A stretch of DNA of 36,880 bases from a virus, in IMG/VR virus record IMGVR_UViG_3300009545_000044, positions 1-36,880 of that record. One strand, written 5' to 3'. How positions within the stretch are numbered: the stretch's first letter is position 1; every line of letters starts with the position of its first letter. Positions 6,801-14,689 of the stretch are shown here, piece after piece. The notes beneath the pieces are model-generated. The model made no database searches and was not told the DNA's origin. It saw only the letters and a list, made by a program, of their open reading frames with translations. The position numbers and the translations under genes were made by a program.

Positions 6801-8383
6801 TAGGGCCACCACTGCTGGTGGTCCATCTCCTCTCCGCTGTCGGTGGGTGCGGTCTGCTCCCACCACGGCGAAGCCTGGTACTCCGGCGGCCGGTACCCGA
6901 AAGCGCCGATCGTGGCCGGGACGACCTCGGAGGTCTCGGTGTCGAAGATGACGAACTCCGGGCCGGCGCCGAGGTTGATCAGCATGTAGCGCAGGGCGTC
7001 GGCGGCGTGGTCTTCGGCGTCGGTGTCGATGTCCTCCGGGTCCCCGGTGGTGGCGTGCGGCAGCGCCGGCAGCGTGCGGATCAGGTTCTCGCACACGTCG
7101 AGCACATGCAGCAGCGGGCAGGTCTCCCAGCCCATCGCGCGGTGATGCGGACACGCCGGGGCCTCAGCCAGGTAGGAGCGCACCCGCTGCCACCCGGTGA
7201 CCCGCGAGCCCTTGCCCTTACCGGCCGGGGTGAGATGCACCCCGTTGTCGGCATAGACGTCGGAGATGGGTTTGGCGTCGCCACGGGTCGCCCACATCGC
7301 ATCATCGGCGTACCGGGCGACGACGACTTCCCTCTCCGTCTCCGCCGCCACGATCCGGTGGGCCTGCTCGCCTTCGCCGACACCGGGGCCGTAGTGCTCT
7401 CTGTATATATAGACACGGCCGTCTTCATCGACCGCGCCCCACAGCACCGCATAGGGCTTGGCGAACCCCCAGTCGATGCCGTTGTATCGGCGCCAGGACT
7501 CGGGGATCGCGATCGGGGAGATGACGTGCCGGTCGGCGCGGAAGTCGAAGGCCTGCCCGGCGAAGCTGGACCAGTCGCCTTCCAGGAACGCCTTGCGCAG
7601 TTTGTCTGGCAGCGCCTTCAGGTCGTCGACGTACTCGCGGTTCAGGTGTGGGTTGTCGGTCACCGAGGACGGGATGAACCGCACCTGCCGGCCGCGGGCG
7701 TCGGTGACGATCCTGCGGCCGTAGTTGGTGGCGTCGACATAGCGGGTCTTCACAGCCAGGTGCCCCGGACCCCCGGGGTTCGAGCCGGAGCGGATCCCGA
7801 TCACCGGGATGTCGGCGCGGCCGGAGCGCAGCCGGGACTCCAGGAACGCGATCACATCCGGAGGCGTAAGCGTCCTCTCGTCGAATAGCAGCAACTGGTA
7901 CTGCCCGCCCTGACGTCGCGTGGCGTCCAGGATCGTCTCCGCGTACCGGAACATGATCACGGACTTGTTCGGGAATCTCAGCTCGAACTCCGAGCCGTTC
8001 CACACTCCGCCCAGCACCTGGGCGTAGGAGTAGTTCGCCAGTTCGGCGAGCAGGGACTCCTTCAGCTCGCCGTAGGTACGGCGAAACGCACCGATGCGGA
8101 TGCCTGAGTAGCGGATGCAGTCTTTGATGCCCTCGGAGATCAGGGCCTTCGTCTTCCCTCCACCAGCTGATCCGCCGAGCAGGACATCGAACTCGGTGGC
8201 GGCGTGGAACTCGGCCTGGCGCGGCGTGGGAATGTAGTCCAGGGCGGCGAACACGTCGCGGCCGGCGGCTTCGCGGGCGCGGGCGGCGTCGATCTCCTCC
8301 TGGAGCTGCCGCAGTCGCTGAAGCCGGGCAAGCTTCACCGCCTCCAGCGACTCACCACCGCGCCGACCCCGCGGCGGGGTCAC
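6800..8383 (-). CDS. terL: Terminase large subunit (527 aa)
   Basis: TerL is the packaging motor: an N-terminal ATPase drives DNA into the procapsid and a C-terminal RNase H-like nuclease cuts it. Walker A GGSAGGGKT lies at residues 70-78, Walker B LLLFDE at 164-169, followed by a motif-III-like segment PVIGIRSGSNPGGPG. The nuclease half shows YNGIDWGFAKPYAVLWGA, VVVARYADDAMW and late EDHAADALRYML, the usual spacing of its acidic residues. The start is GTG 8381-8383, overlapping the terS stop by four bases (GTGA). A longer upstream frame exists but would run through terS. Length and motif order are normal for phage terminases. Confidence 0.92.
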   Translation of the reverse strand: MTPPRGRRGGESLEAVKLARLQRLRQLQEEIDAARAREAAGRDVFAALDYIPTPRQAEFHAATEFDVLLGGSAGGGKTKALISEGIKDCIRYSGIRIGAFRRTYGELKESLLAELANYSYAQVLGGVWNGSEFELRFPNKSVIMFRYAETILDATRRQGGQYQLLLFDERTLTPPDVIAFLESRLRSGRADIPVIGIRSGSNPGGPGHLAVKTRYVDATNYGRRIVTDARGRQVRFIPSSVTDNPHLNREYVDDLKALPDKLRKAFLEGDWSSFAGQAFDFRADRHVISPIAIPESWRRYNGIDWGFAKPYAVLWGAVDEDGRVYIYREHYGPGVGEGEQAHRIVAAETEREVVVARYADDAMWATRGDAKPISDVYADNGVHLTPAGKGKGSRVTGWQRVRSYLAEAPACPHHRAMGWETCPLLHVLDVCENLIRTLPALPHATTGDPEDIDTDAEDHAADALRYMLINLGAGPEFVIFDTETSEVVPATIGAFGYRPPEYQASPWWEQTAPTDSGEEMDHQQWWP

Positions 8384-8838
8384 GGCTCCAGGTCGGTCTC
8401 GATGACGTCGCCGTCGGCGATCGCCTGGCGCGCGGCCAGTTCGTTCTCCAGCCGCAGGATCTCCGACTCGACAGTGGTGAGCGCAACCACCTGCTGCTGC
8501 GGGAACAGACGTCGCCGGGCCTCCACAATCCGCACGCCGAGTTCGACATGCCGTGGGGATCCGGCCATCGCCTCCTCCCACACTGCACATAGCAGCTCGT
8601 CCAGGCGCAGCTGCTCAATGGCGATGTACTCCTCGGTGGCCGCGGACTGTTCGCGCACGTTCGCCGCCAGGGCCCGGCGGATGTCGACGCTGACGTGGTT
8701 GGCGCTGCCGTAACCGAGAGCTGTGGCAATGTCCTCCAGCCGCGCACCGGACACCTTCATCCGCACGGCCTTGGCGCGGCGCTCGGCGACCTGTGCGTGG
8801 GTGGCGCGCGCCCGCGAGGAGCGCTTCGGGCCGCTCAC
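8380..8838 (-). CDS. terS: Terminase small subunit (152 aa)
   Basis: TerS binds the packaging site and loads TerL. The protein starts at GTG 8836-8838, overlapping the previous gene (GTGA) and followed by terL with the same type of overlap, so the three are translationally coupled. It opens with a basic segment SGPKRSSRARATHAQVAERR and a likely helix-turn-helix, ARLEDIATALGYGSANHVSV, used for DNA recognition. A helical oligomerisation region and an acidic end (GDVIETDLEP) follow. Size and position directly upstream of terL support the call more than any single motif. Confidence 0.75.
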   Translation of the reverse strand: MSGPKRSSRARATHAQVAERRAKAVRMKVSGARLEDIATALGYGSANHVSVDIRRALAANVREQSAATEEYIAIEQLRLDELLCAVWEEAMAGSPRHVELGVRIVEARRRLFPQQQVVALTTVESEILRLENELAARQAIADGDVIETDLEP

Positions 8839-9113
8839 GACGTCGTCCCGGTGTTCAGGCAGGTACACGGCCCGGGCCAGGTGCAGGTGGCCAAGTGCAG
8901 GTATGCCGCGGAGTTCAGGTCCATGGCGTGGGTCTCGCAGCCGAAGACCGCGACGTTCGCTCTGGTCTCCCCCGGCGGCAGCGTGGCCTGGGCCAGCTCG
9001 GCCTCGGTGGCTACGCGCTGCCACTGGAGCACGGCCGCGCCGGTGCATGACGGCGCGCTGCACGGTCGAGGCGGCGGCCCGGGAGCGGGCATGGGACCGG
9101 TCGGCTCGGTCAT
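8835..9113 (-). CDS. Small Cys/His protein upstream of terS (92 aa)
   Basis: ATG 9111-9113 starts a short protein with a Pro-rich N-terminus and paired Cys/His positions: CSAPSCTGAAVLQWQR, then FGCETHAMD, HLATCTWPGPCTC. This layout resembles a small zinc-binding fold common in actinobacterial genomes and phages, where it is usually unannotated. It is the first gene of the terminase set and overlaps terS by four bases, so its level is probably tied to TerS. DNA or protein binding is possible but not shown. Confidence 0.55.
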   Translation of the reverse strand: MTEPTGPMPAPGPPPRPCSAPSCTGAAVLQWQRVATEAELAQATLPPGETRANVAVFGCETHAMDLNSAAYLHLATCTWPGPCTCLNTGTTS

Positions 9114-9125
9114 ATCCGTATCCTG

Positions 9126-9148
9126 ATTCAGTTGTGTATGAAGTTGTG
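9126..9148 (-). repeat. Paired AGTTGTG repeats upstream of the terminase cluster
   Basis: ATTCAGTTGTGT (9126-9137) is followed at once by ATGAAGTTGTG (9138-9148). The first unit recurs at 6790-6800 and the second at 2349-2359. The pair lies 13-35 bases upstream of the first ATG of the terminase set, the place for an operator or activator site of late genes. Confidence 0.4.
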
Positions 9149-9285
9149 GTTGCCGACCGCCGGATGTGTTCGGCGCGGGCCTGCCGCTGCAAAGGGGGGT
9201 GCACGCGGGCATGGCCGCTCACGCCGCAATCCGGCGGCCGGCGGTCTAGGAGAACCCCGGGGTTGGGGCTCAGGAATGAATCGGG

Positions 9286-9612
9286 TCAGGAGGAGTACGT
9301 GGCCTGCCGTCCTGCGGCCTGGCGCATCCGGCGGCGCTCCTTGTCGGTCAGGCCACCCCACACCCCGTCGTGCTCCGGCGTGGACAGTGCGAACTCCAGG
9401 CACAAGTCCTGGACCGGGCACTCGGCACACACCGCCTTGGCCGCCCTCTCCCGGGCAACACGTTCCGTCTTGAGCTCGCCGTAGCAGCCGAACCCGGGGT
9501 CGACGCCGAAGAACAGATCCGGGTCCTCATCCCGGCACGCCCCATAAGACATCCAGGCCGGCAGCTCACCGATCAGTGCCGCGAGCCGTGGCTGCGCCGT
9601 CATCGTCGTCAT
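9286..9612 (-). CDS. WhiB-family iron-sulfur regulator (108 aa)
   Basis: WhiB-like proteins bind a 4Fe-4S cluster through four Cys and act with the principal sigma factor on transcription. The four Cys are visible at 26, 62, 65 and 71 (GACRDEDPDLFF, AVCAECPVQDLC), the family turn GVWGG is at 83-87, and a basic end KERRRMRQAAGR follows. Length is typical. ATG 9612 is preferred because GGAAGGGA lies nine bases before it; ATG 9603 is an alternative. It is transcribed in the late-operon direction at the head of the left arm, so it may regulate late genes or host development. In mycobacteriophage TM4 a WhiB-like protein acts in superinfection exclusion; a similar role here is inference. Confidence 0.93.
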   Translation of the reverse strand: MTTMTAQPRLAALIGELPAWMSYGACRDEDPDLFFGVDPGFGCYGELKTERVARERAAKAVCAECPVQDLCLEFALSTPEHDGVWGGLTDKERRRMRQAAGRQATYSS

Positions 9613-10237
9613 CGTCGTGGGTCCCTTCCGGACAGCGCAGAACACCGACCCGCATGACCGGGGGTGAGGTGAACCAGGGGGAACCAGACCACCGCCGGCC
9701 GTTCGCCGTGCGTCGAGCGCACGGGAGCCGCGGGGAAGCCTGGTGGGGATGTCGTCGCGGCTCAACAAGGCCGGGCCGGACAGGGCGGCTGGGTGCGTGT
9801 GGGCACACCGATGCCCGCTGCTGAAGAGAGTACGGAGCGCCGAGAACGAGCACAAACGATTCTCTGCGCAGGTCAGCCGACATGCCCCCGAGTAAGGCTC
9901 CTTACAAATTGATCTCCGGGGGGTCAAAAATCCCGGGAACCCACACCATCCATAAACCCCCTAATAACAAGAGCATGATCGAATGGGCGCCAGCGATCTT
10001 GATTCGCGCTGGTGGCGGTGCGTATCAGTCCCCCGACTTGTGCTCTCTTTGATCTTGATTCGGGCTCACGGGCGGCGCACGGCGCGCGGCGCAGGGGAGG
10101 TATGGAAGTGACCCCACGAAGGCGCGCGATAAGGGTTCTGACCTGCCATGGTTGACGAGCTCCGTGTTAAAACCTAACGTTCTCCATGTCGCCGGACGGT
10201 CCGGCGGGGAACGGCAGGACGGAAGGGAGGCGGGACG
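9613..10237. promoter_or_regulatory. Intergenic region between leftward late and rightward genes; possible packaging/control site
   Basis: No convincing gene lies in these 625 bases. The segment 9895-9980 is much less GC-rich than its surroundings. A 12-base direct repeat GATCTTGATTCG occurs at 9995-10006 and 10051-10062. The first copy sits inside an inverted repeat, CCAGCG (9990-9995) and CGCTGG (10007-10012). As the only long gap beside the terminase genes and between divergent blocks, it is the best place for a cos/pac site and divergent promoters. No known cos overhang was recognised. Confidence 0.4.
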
Positions 10238-10678
10238 GTGGAGGAACCGGAGACCTCGCCCGAACGGGCGGCGGAGCGCAGGGCGGCCACGCTTGCGCGG
10301 CTCGCACAAGAGCGGGCCGCACAACTGGAACGGGTGAAGGCGCGTACCGCCGGAACCGCGAGCGGTATCCCGGGCAAGACGGCGCATCGGTTCGTGTACT
10401 CGACGGACCCGCGCCTTGCGGGTGCGCTGCGGGTCAAGCGGGAGCGCCAGCGGGACGAACAGGCGAACCGTCAAGTGGCGTGGCAGCTGTCCGGGCCGCG
10501 CTTCACCCCCTACAGCGGGGGCAGGCGCAGACGGGCGGAGGCACCGGTCACGGCTGCTGTGCGCACTGTCCAACCGGCGCGCGCTGTACCCACCACTCCC
10601 GCGCCGCAGTCCTTCACACAGGTGATGGTCACGGTGGGCGCGGACAGGAAGTGGTTCGCCGCTGGCGCCAACGTCTGA
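10238..10678 (+). CDS. Basic protein of unknown function (146 aa)
   Basis: GTG 10238 follows GGGAGGCGGGAC. The first 60 residues are a long charged helix (ERAAERRAATLARLAQERAA), likely a coiled coil. The remainder is Pro/Arg-rich and ends with a compact segment SFTQVMVTVGADRKWFA. It is the first rightward gene after the intergenic region. No family is recognised. A DNA-associated or phage early protein would fit the charge pattern, but nothing more can be supported. Confidence 0.6.
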   Translation: MEEPETSPERAAERRAATLARLAQERAAQLERVKARTAGTASGIPGKTAHRFVYSTDPRLAGALRVKRERQRDEQANRQVAWQLSGPRFTPYSGGRRRRAEAPVTAAVRTVQPARAVPTTPAPQSFTQVMVTVGADRKWFAAGANV

Positions 10679-10721
10679 TCCACCCCTCGCACGGCCCGGT
10701 GACGGGTCGCCGCGCGAGCCT

Positions 10722-10749
10722 CACGGCCCCCGCTCTTCACGGGGCCGTG
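10722..10749 (+). terminator. Hairpin after the 146-residue gene
   Basis: CACGGCCCC (10722-10730) and GGGGCCGTG (10741-10749) form nine perfect pairs across a ten-base loop, 44 bases after the stop. There is no T tract, which is common for actinobacterial terminators. It could act on either strand. Confidence 0.45.
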
Positions 10750-11312
10750 CGGTTGGCGCGGCGGGCTGACCGCCGACCCAAAACTTCACAACCCCATGCG
10801 CCGTACGCCTCGCCCGGCTATGGACATCGCCACCCCGCTACCGACGGGAAGGCGTGTCCACGGGTCCGGCATCGGTCGGGGCCCGCCCACGGCTGCCAGA
10901 CGTGGACGCTAACGCTCTCCCCCGTGCTGCGGAGCACCGGGAGACACCACCGCGCACCCTCGGGTGTCGGCTGGTCATAGAAGGCTGCGCGAGCGAATTC
11001 GCGTGTGGATGCAGGGGAGCTAAGCCTCGGAGGGTGACCCCAGCGACAGCGGTTATGGAGCCGTGCTGTCCACCCTGCTATCCACGGTCCGTGTAAGCGG
11101 CCAATAAAGGGATTCCTACCGGACTGGTGCCTGCCTGTTGTAGCGGGCCGCACCAGGCCGGGGCAGGTCCGGCACCGTCCCGTGTGGGAACGGTGAGCCC
11201 TCCCGCCACCCCTTCCCCGGTGACCGGCGCGGTGCGTGGTGCAACTCCACGTCCGGACGCGAACCGTGCCGCATTCGGCACGGGGACTCCCACACATCAC
11301 GGAGGAACGGCC
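10750..11312 (+). other. Gene-free stretch rich in inverted repeats; possible leader RNA
   Basis: No open frame here looks coding. Several repeats lie in the last 200 bases before the next gene: CTGGTGC/GCACCAG around 11123-11156, ACCGTCCC/GGGAACGGT (11174-11181 and 11186-11194, one bulge), and CCGTGCCG/CGGCACGG (11264-11271 and 11276-11283), the last ending 17 bases before the GGAGG ribosome site at 11301. A long structured 5' leader, attenuator or small RNA is possible; it could also be a replication or transfer site. None of these matches a known RNA family by eye. Confidence 0.35.
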
Positions 11313-11699
11313 ATGAGCGCCGACCCCCTCGCCCAGGTCCGCGCCGACCTGCGCAAAGCCTCCCGCATCCAGCTCACCAACGGGCTGATGCAGGGCAACT
11401 ACTTCGACCACGACCAGGTCTACACCGAAGGCGTCCCGCCGTCGCAGGCGCGGGTGTGCGGCCTGGGCTCGATCAACATCGCCATCACCGGCGAGCCCAT
11501 ACCCAGCGGGGAATTCAACAACCCGCAGATCAACGCGGCCAGCGAACACGTGCGCCGCTACCTGGCCGCGTTCTACGGCGACACGGTCATCACCGACTAC
11601 AACGACGCCGACGGGCGCACCGCCGCACAGATGGCGCTGCTGCTGCGCAAGGCAGCGGCCTGGATCTCGCCGACGCCTGCCCCTGTGGTGGCAGCGTGA
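11313..11699 (+). CDS. DUF6197-like protein, copy 1 (128 aa)
   Basis: ATG 11313 follows GGAGGAACGGCC. The N-terminal ADLRKASRIQLTNGLMQGNY, the central CGLGSINIAITG and the C-terminal ITDYNDADGRTAAQMALLLR fit the pattern of the DUF6197 family of actinobacteria and their phages, whose function is unknown. The next gene is a clear paralogue and overlaps it by four bases (GTGA), so the pair arose by tandem duplication and is probably translated as a unit. The Asp/Asn-rich WND-like segment is the most conserved part. Confidence 0.65.
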   Translation: MSADPLAQVRADLRKASRIQLTNGLMQGNYFDHDQVYTEGVPPSQARVCGLGSINIAITGEPIPSGEFNNPQINAASEHVRRYLAAFYGDTVITDYNDADGRTAAQMALLLRKAAAWISPTPAPVVAA

Positions 11700-12088
11700 G
11701 GACGGCCGACAGCATCGCTGTGCTCCCCGACCTGCATCAGGTGGAGGCAGACCTGCGCCGCGCTGCGGAGTTCGTGCTGCGCAACGGCCTGCACCGGGGC
11801 AGCTACTACGACAGCGAACAGTCCGCTGGCGGTGTGCGTCCCCGCGACTGCCGAGTGGACGTCATCGGCGCCGTGCGCATCGCCATATTCGGCACCCCGA
11901 TCCCGGGCGACCTGGATGAGTCCAAGGACCAGCGGTACGGGGAAGCGCTGGAGCACCTCACCGCCTGGATCCGATATGCCTACGGTCTGCGCCTGTTCCC
12001 CTGGTTCGATCGGGCACGTAACACCGCTGAGGACACCGCCAACGACCTGCGCGACGCCGCAGCCTGGCGACCGGAGACACACCGGTGA
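11696..12088 (+). CDS. DUF6197-like protein, copy 2 (130 aa)
   Basis: GTG 11696 overlaps the stop of copy 1. Matching segments are VEADLRRAAEFVLRNGLHRG for ADLRKASRIQLTNGLMQG, IGAVRIAIFGTPIPG for LGSINIAITGEPIPS, and FDRARNTAEDTANDLRDAAA for YNDADGRTAAQMALLLRKAA. The copies have diverged strongly in the middle, so duplication is old and the two may have different partners. The stop overlaps the start of a small membrane protein gene. No function is known for the family. Confidence 0.62.
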   Translation: MRTADSIAVLPDLHQVEADLRRAAEFVLRNGLHRGSYYDSEQSAGGVRPRDCRVDVIGAVRIAIFGTPIPGDLDESKDQRYGEALEHLTAWIRYAYGLRLFPWFDRARNTAEDTANDLRDAAAWRPETHR

Positions 12089-12246
12089 GCAACTACGACA
12101 AGAACGAAGACCGCATCTTCTGGGCCTCGTTCGCGCTGATCGCCGTGTTCGCCGCGATCGGCCTGATCGTGTTGCTGTCCGGACATGGCGTCATCCCGCC
12201 GGACCCGCCGACACGCCAGACGACAACGGCCAGCACGACCCCGTGA
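12085..12246 (+). CDS. Single-pass membrane protein (53 aa)
   Basis: GTG 12085 overlaps the previous stop (GTGA). The product has a short charged N-terminus (SNYDKNEDR), one membrane helix (about residues 12-32, ASFALIAVFAAIGLIVLL) and a Pro/Thr-rich end predicted outside. There are no motifs. Coupling to the DUF6197-like pair suggests they work together or simply share a transcript. Confidence 0.6.
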   Translation: MSNYDKNEDRIFWASFALIAVFAAIGLIVLLSGHGVIPPDPPTRQTTTASTTP

Positions 12247-12374
12247 CCGTTTCCTGGTCCGGGTGACACGCCTCGTGGCGTGACAACACCGTCATCCCCG
12301 CATGGTCCTTGACCCGTCCACCGTGGCGCGCCGGGACGCGGGAGTGTCCATCACAACTGTGTCAGGAGTTTGTT

Positions 12375-12818
12375 GTGTCCAAGGGTGTGAAGCGTCGCCG
12401 TCCGTTCGGCGGTGCCGGTCCGTCGGGTCTGCGTGGTGAGCGGACGCGGGCGGTGCGGGCGTTGGGTGGCCGTCTGGGTGGTCTGCGTCAGCAGTGGGCT
12501 CAGCGGTCGGCGAACGGGTGGGATGCGCATCTGCTGACGGTGGCGCATCTGGAGGTGATGGAGGCCTCGCGCCGGATGTTCGCCGCTGTGGGGCGGGCGA
12601 CGTGTGTGCACGGTGAGCTGTGCGAGGGCACGGCGTGTCTGCCGTGCCTGTTCGCGGAGGATGCGACCGAGACCGCACGTAACCGGGCGGTGCGCGACAT
12701 CATCCGCTACGGCGGGTGGGGCACCGGTGAGCCATGGTCGCAGGCCCGGTCCCGGGTCTGCTCGGTGCGGGTGCACTCCATCCCGTTGAGCCAGGCCGAC
12801 TGGGCCCTGGCGTCCTGA
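12375..12818 (+). CDS. Arg-rich protein with Cys cluster (147 aa)
   Basis: GTG 12375 is preceded by AGGAG seven bases away. The N-terminus is very basic (SKGVKRRRPFGG, then RGERTRAVRALGGRLGG). The middle carries a possible zinc site CVHGELCEGTACLPCLF around residues 75-91, after a helical HLLTVAHLEVMEASRRMF. The basic tail plus Cys cluster suggests nucleic-acid binding. A TTGTGT pair flanks the start (CACAACTGTGTC and TTGTTGTGTC), loosely like the repeats at 9126 and 6790. No family is recognised. Confidence 0.6.
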   Translation: MSKGVKRRRPFGGAGPSGLRGERTRAVRALGGRLGGLRQQWAQRSANGWDAHLLTVAHLEVMEASRRMFAAVGRATCVHGELCEGTACLPCLFAEDATETARNRAVRDIIRYGGWGTGEPWSQARSRVCSVRVHSIPLSQADWALAS

Positions 12819-12995
12819 TCCCGCTGTTCCGGCCGGGCGGGGCCGGTTGATTCCCGCCGACCTGGGTCCGCTGTCGTAGCGGGTCAAGGTGCCAGACGGT
12901 CTTGAGGGGCCGCCGTTGTTCCGCGCATGAGGGAGGCCAGTCCGGCCAGGCCCGCGCACCATCCGAGTTCTGATTCCTGTCTGAGGGGTTCCGCC

Positions 12996-13157
12996 ATGTC
13001 CATCGTGATCAACGAGTCCGCGTCGTCCTGGACTGCCACCGACGGCCGCCGCACCTACCTGATCACCCCGGGGTCGTCGGGGTTCGTGGTGCGCGACGCC
13101 GTGTCCGGCGAGCAGATCGCGTCGATCTCCGACCTGTCCGAGGTCGAGGACCTGTGA
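12996..13157 (+). CDS. Small protein of unknown function (53 aa)
   Basis: ATG 12996 follows GAGGGGTTCCGCC. The product SIVINESASSWTATDGRRTY continues as beta-rich YLITPGSSGFVVRD and ends acidic (ISDLSEVEDL). It is probably a small single-domain beta protein. It lies 38 bases upstream of the next gene. The 177 bases before it show no gene. Confidence 0.55.
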   Translation: MSIVINESASSWTATDGRRTYLITPGSSGFVVRDAVSGEQIASISDLSEVEDL

Positions 13158-13197
13158 GCCCCGTACCGGTAGCCGTCCACCACCGAGAGGGGCCGTG

Positions 13198-13854
13198 ATG
13201 CGCCTCTGGTTCCGCCGCAAGAAGAAGTCCGACAGCACCGTCAGCACCGCCACCACCACTGAAGGAGAGAACATGGCCGCGTCCGTGAAGAACCTGGAGA
13301 TCACCCTCGCCACCGACGGCGGGAACAGCGTCTACCAGACCATCCGCCAGGTGCAGTCCTACCTGGACGACACCGATCTGCTGGCCGAGGCGGTGCCGTC
13401 GCTGTCCCGGGTCCTGTCCGTGGTGAACATCGGCGGGAAGCGGGCGGTGGCGGTGATCCTGGCCGAGACCGAGCCCGCGCCGACGCTGGCCGTGGAGCTG
13501 GACGACCTGATCGAGTCGATGGCCTCCGGCTACGGCCGAGAGGTGCGTAAGCCGGCGCGGGGGAAGGCGGCGGTGGACCCGGTCACCCGGCTGGACACGG
13601 TCGCGGAGAAGGCCGAGCAGATGCGGGATGCGGTGGTGTACCTGCTGGCCTCGACCCTGGACATGGCGACCGGCGGCGACGCGAAGAAGGCCAAGGCGGC
13701 GCTGACCGTTCTGGACCTGCCCGCCCGCCTCGTGGAGGAGTTGCTGGCCACCCCGGTCGCCGACGAGCCGGAGAACACCGACCCGGTCGCGGAGCTGGAC
13801 CAGATCAGCCTCAAGAAGATCAACAACGTGAAGCCCGCGAAGATCGCCGTCTGA
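13198..13854 (+). CDS. Protein of unknown function (218 aa; alternative start 13273)
   Basis: Two starts have good ribosome sites: ATG 13198 after GAGAGGGGCC, and ATG 13273 after GAAGGAGAGAAC. The extra 25 residues are strongly basic (RLWFRRKKKSDS) and could be a nucleic-acid or membrane-contact tail made only in the long form. The common part begins MAASVKNLEITLATDGGNSV, is helical through EAVPSLSRVLSVVNIGGKRA, and ends DQISLKKINNVKPAKIAV. No enzyme motif is visible. Dual starts are an inference. Confidence 0.6.
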   Translation: MRLWFRRKKKSDSTVSTATTTEGENMAASVKNLEITLATDGGNSVYQTIRQVQSYLDDTDLLAEAVPSLSRVLSVVNIGGKRAVAVILAETEPAPTLAVELDDLIESMASGYGREVRKPARGKAAVDPVTRLDTVAEKAEQMRDAVVYLLASTLDMATGGDAKKAKAALTVLDLPARLVEELLATPVADEPENTDPVAELDQISLKKINNVKPAKIAV

Positions 13855-13938
13855 AGCACCACACCCCCACGCCTCGACGGGCCGCGCACCTTGCGTGGCC
13901 CGTCGGCGTTTCCTCCTGCTGATCGGAGAGGACGGCGC

Positions 13939-14253
13939 GTGAGCCGCCACCTGATAGCGAACTCAGTGCACGAACACCCCGATGCGGTGACCATCGTCGG
14001 GTGGGATCCCGAGGCGCGTACCTACTTCTGCCAGATTAAACCGCCGGGCAGACCGTTCGAGGCGGTGGCCGGGGCGCAACCGGAGGAGGTCCCGGACGCT
14101 AACTGGCTGGCCTCGATTCTGGCCGAAGCCGGGATCGACATCCCCGCCATGCTGCTGGCGCTGCTTCGTCTGGAGCAGGGGACGGAGACGTTCTCCGACC
14201 TGGCCGACCTGGACTGGCGCGACGGCAAGCCCGTGCCGGTCGGGGAGGGCTGA
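13939..14253 (+). CDS. Protein of unknown function (104 aa)
   Basis: GTG 13939 follows GGAGAGGACGGCGC. The product starts SRHLIANSVHEHPDAVTIVG and continues with WDPEARTYFCQIKPPG, a beta-rich half, then an acidic helical half with FSDLADLDWRDGKPVP. It is separated from the next gene by three bases. The alternative N-terminal extension to 13891 lacks a ribosome site. Family not recognised. Confidence 0.58.
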   Translation: MSRHLIANSVHEHPDAVTIVGWDPEARTYFCQIKPPGRPFEAVAGAQPEEVPDANWLASILAEAGIDIPAMLLALLRLEQGTETFSDLADLDWRDGKPVPVGEG

Positions 14254-14256
14254 ACC

Positions 14257-14604
14257 GTGGCCGATGTTCACGGACTGCGCGCCACGCTGGCGTTCATCCA
14301 GGCCAACCCGCAGCTGTGGCGCCAGGACTCGTGGCTGCACTGTTTCGCCGCGATCGCCGTGGAACTGGCTGGGTACGACGTGCTGCCGTCGCTGTGGGTG
14401 CGCCTGGATGACCGGTCGGTGCAGGTGTGGGACGCCGCTGCGGAAGTCCTGAACCTGACCGGCCCGCAGGCACGGGCGCTGTTCGCCCCCGGCAACGCCC
14501 TCGCCGAGCTGACTGCTCTGGTCGGCGAGATCGTCCGGCCGTACCAGGTACCCCGTCATGCCCGGCGCGACCGCCACGCCCGGCACCTGAGGCTGATCCG
14601 CTGA
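14257..14604 (+). CDS. Small helical protein of an actinobacterial phage family (115 aa)
   Basis: GTG 14257 follows the previous stop closely (GAGGGCTGAACC). The layout FIQANPQLWRQDSWLHCFAA, then VWDAAAEVLNLTGPQARALF and APGNALAELTALVGEIV, is a recurring actinobacterial pattern: a Cys in a helix (often written CxAGWA), then an Ala-rich helix ending in LF and an Asn. The C-terminal half of the 20790-21473 protein shows the same pattern (CVGGWAIVLSG, AAQRLLRINTATARRLFNPT), so the two are distant relatives. Function unknown. Confidence 0.58.
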   Translation: MADVHGLRATLAFIQANPQLWRQDSWLHCFAAIAVELAGYDVLPSLWVRLDDRSVQVWDAAAEVLNLTGPQARALFAPGNALAELTALVGEIVRPYQVPRHARRDRHARHLRLIR

Positions 14605-14689
14605 CTTCGCGGCACCGCCCCGGCCCGGTGTCGGGGCAGTGCTGCGTGCCAGCCGGCACGGCCTCACCCATCGCGATCGGGAGGACTAT

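Noticed and set aside
9576-9824. Plus-strand frame upstream of the WhiB-like gene
   Set aside because: It mirrors the N-terminus and leader of the WhiB gene; Ser/Arg-rich without a proper start.
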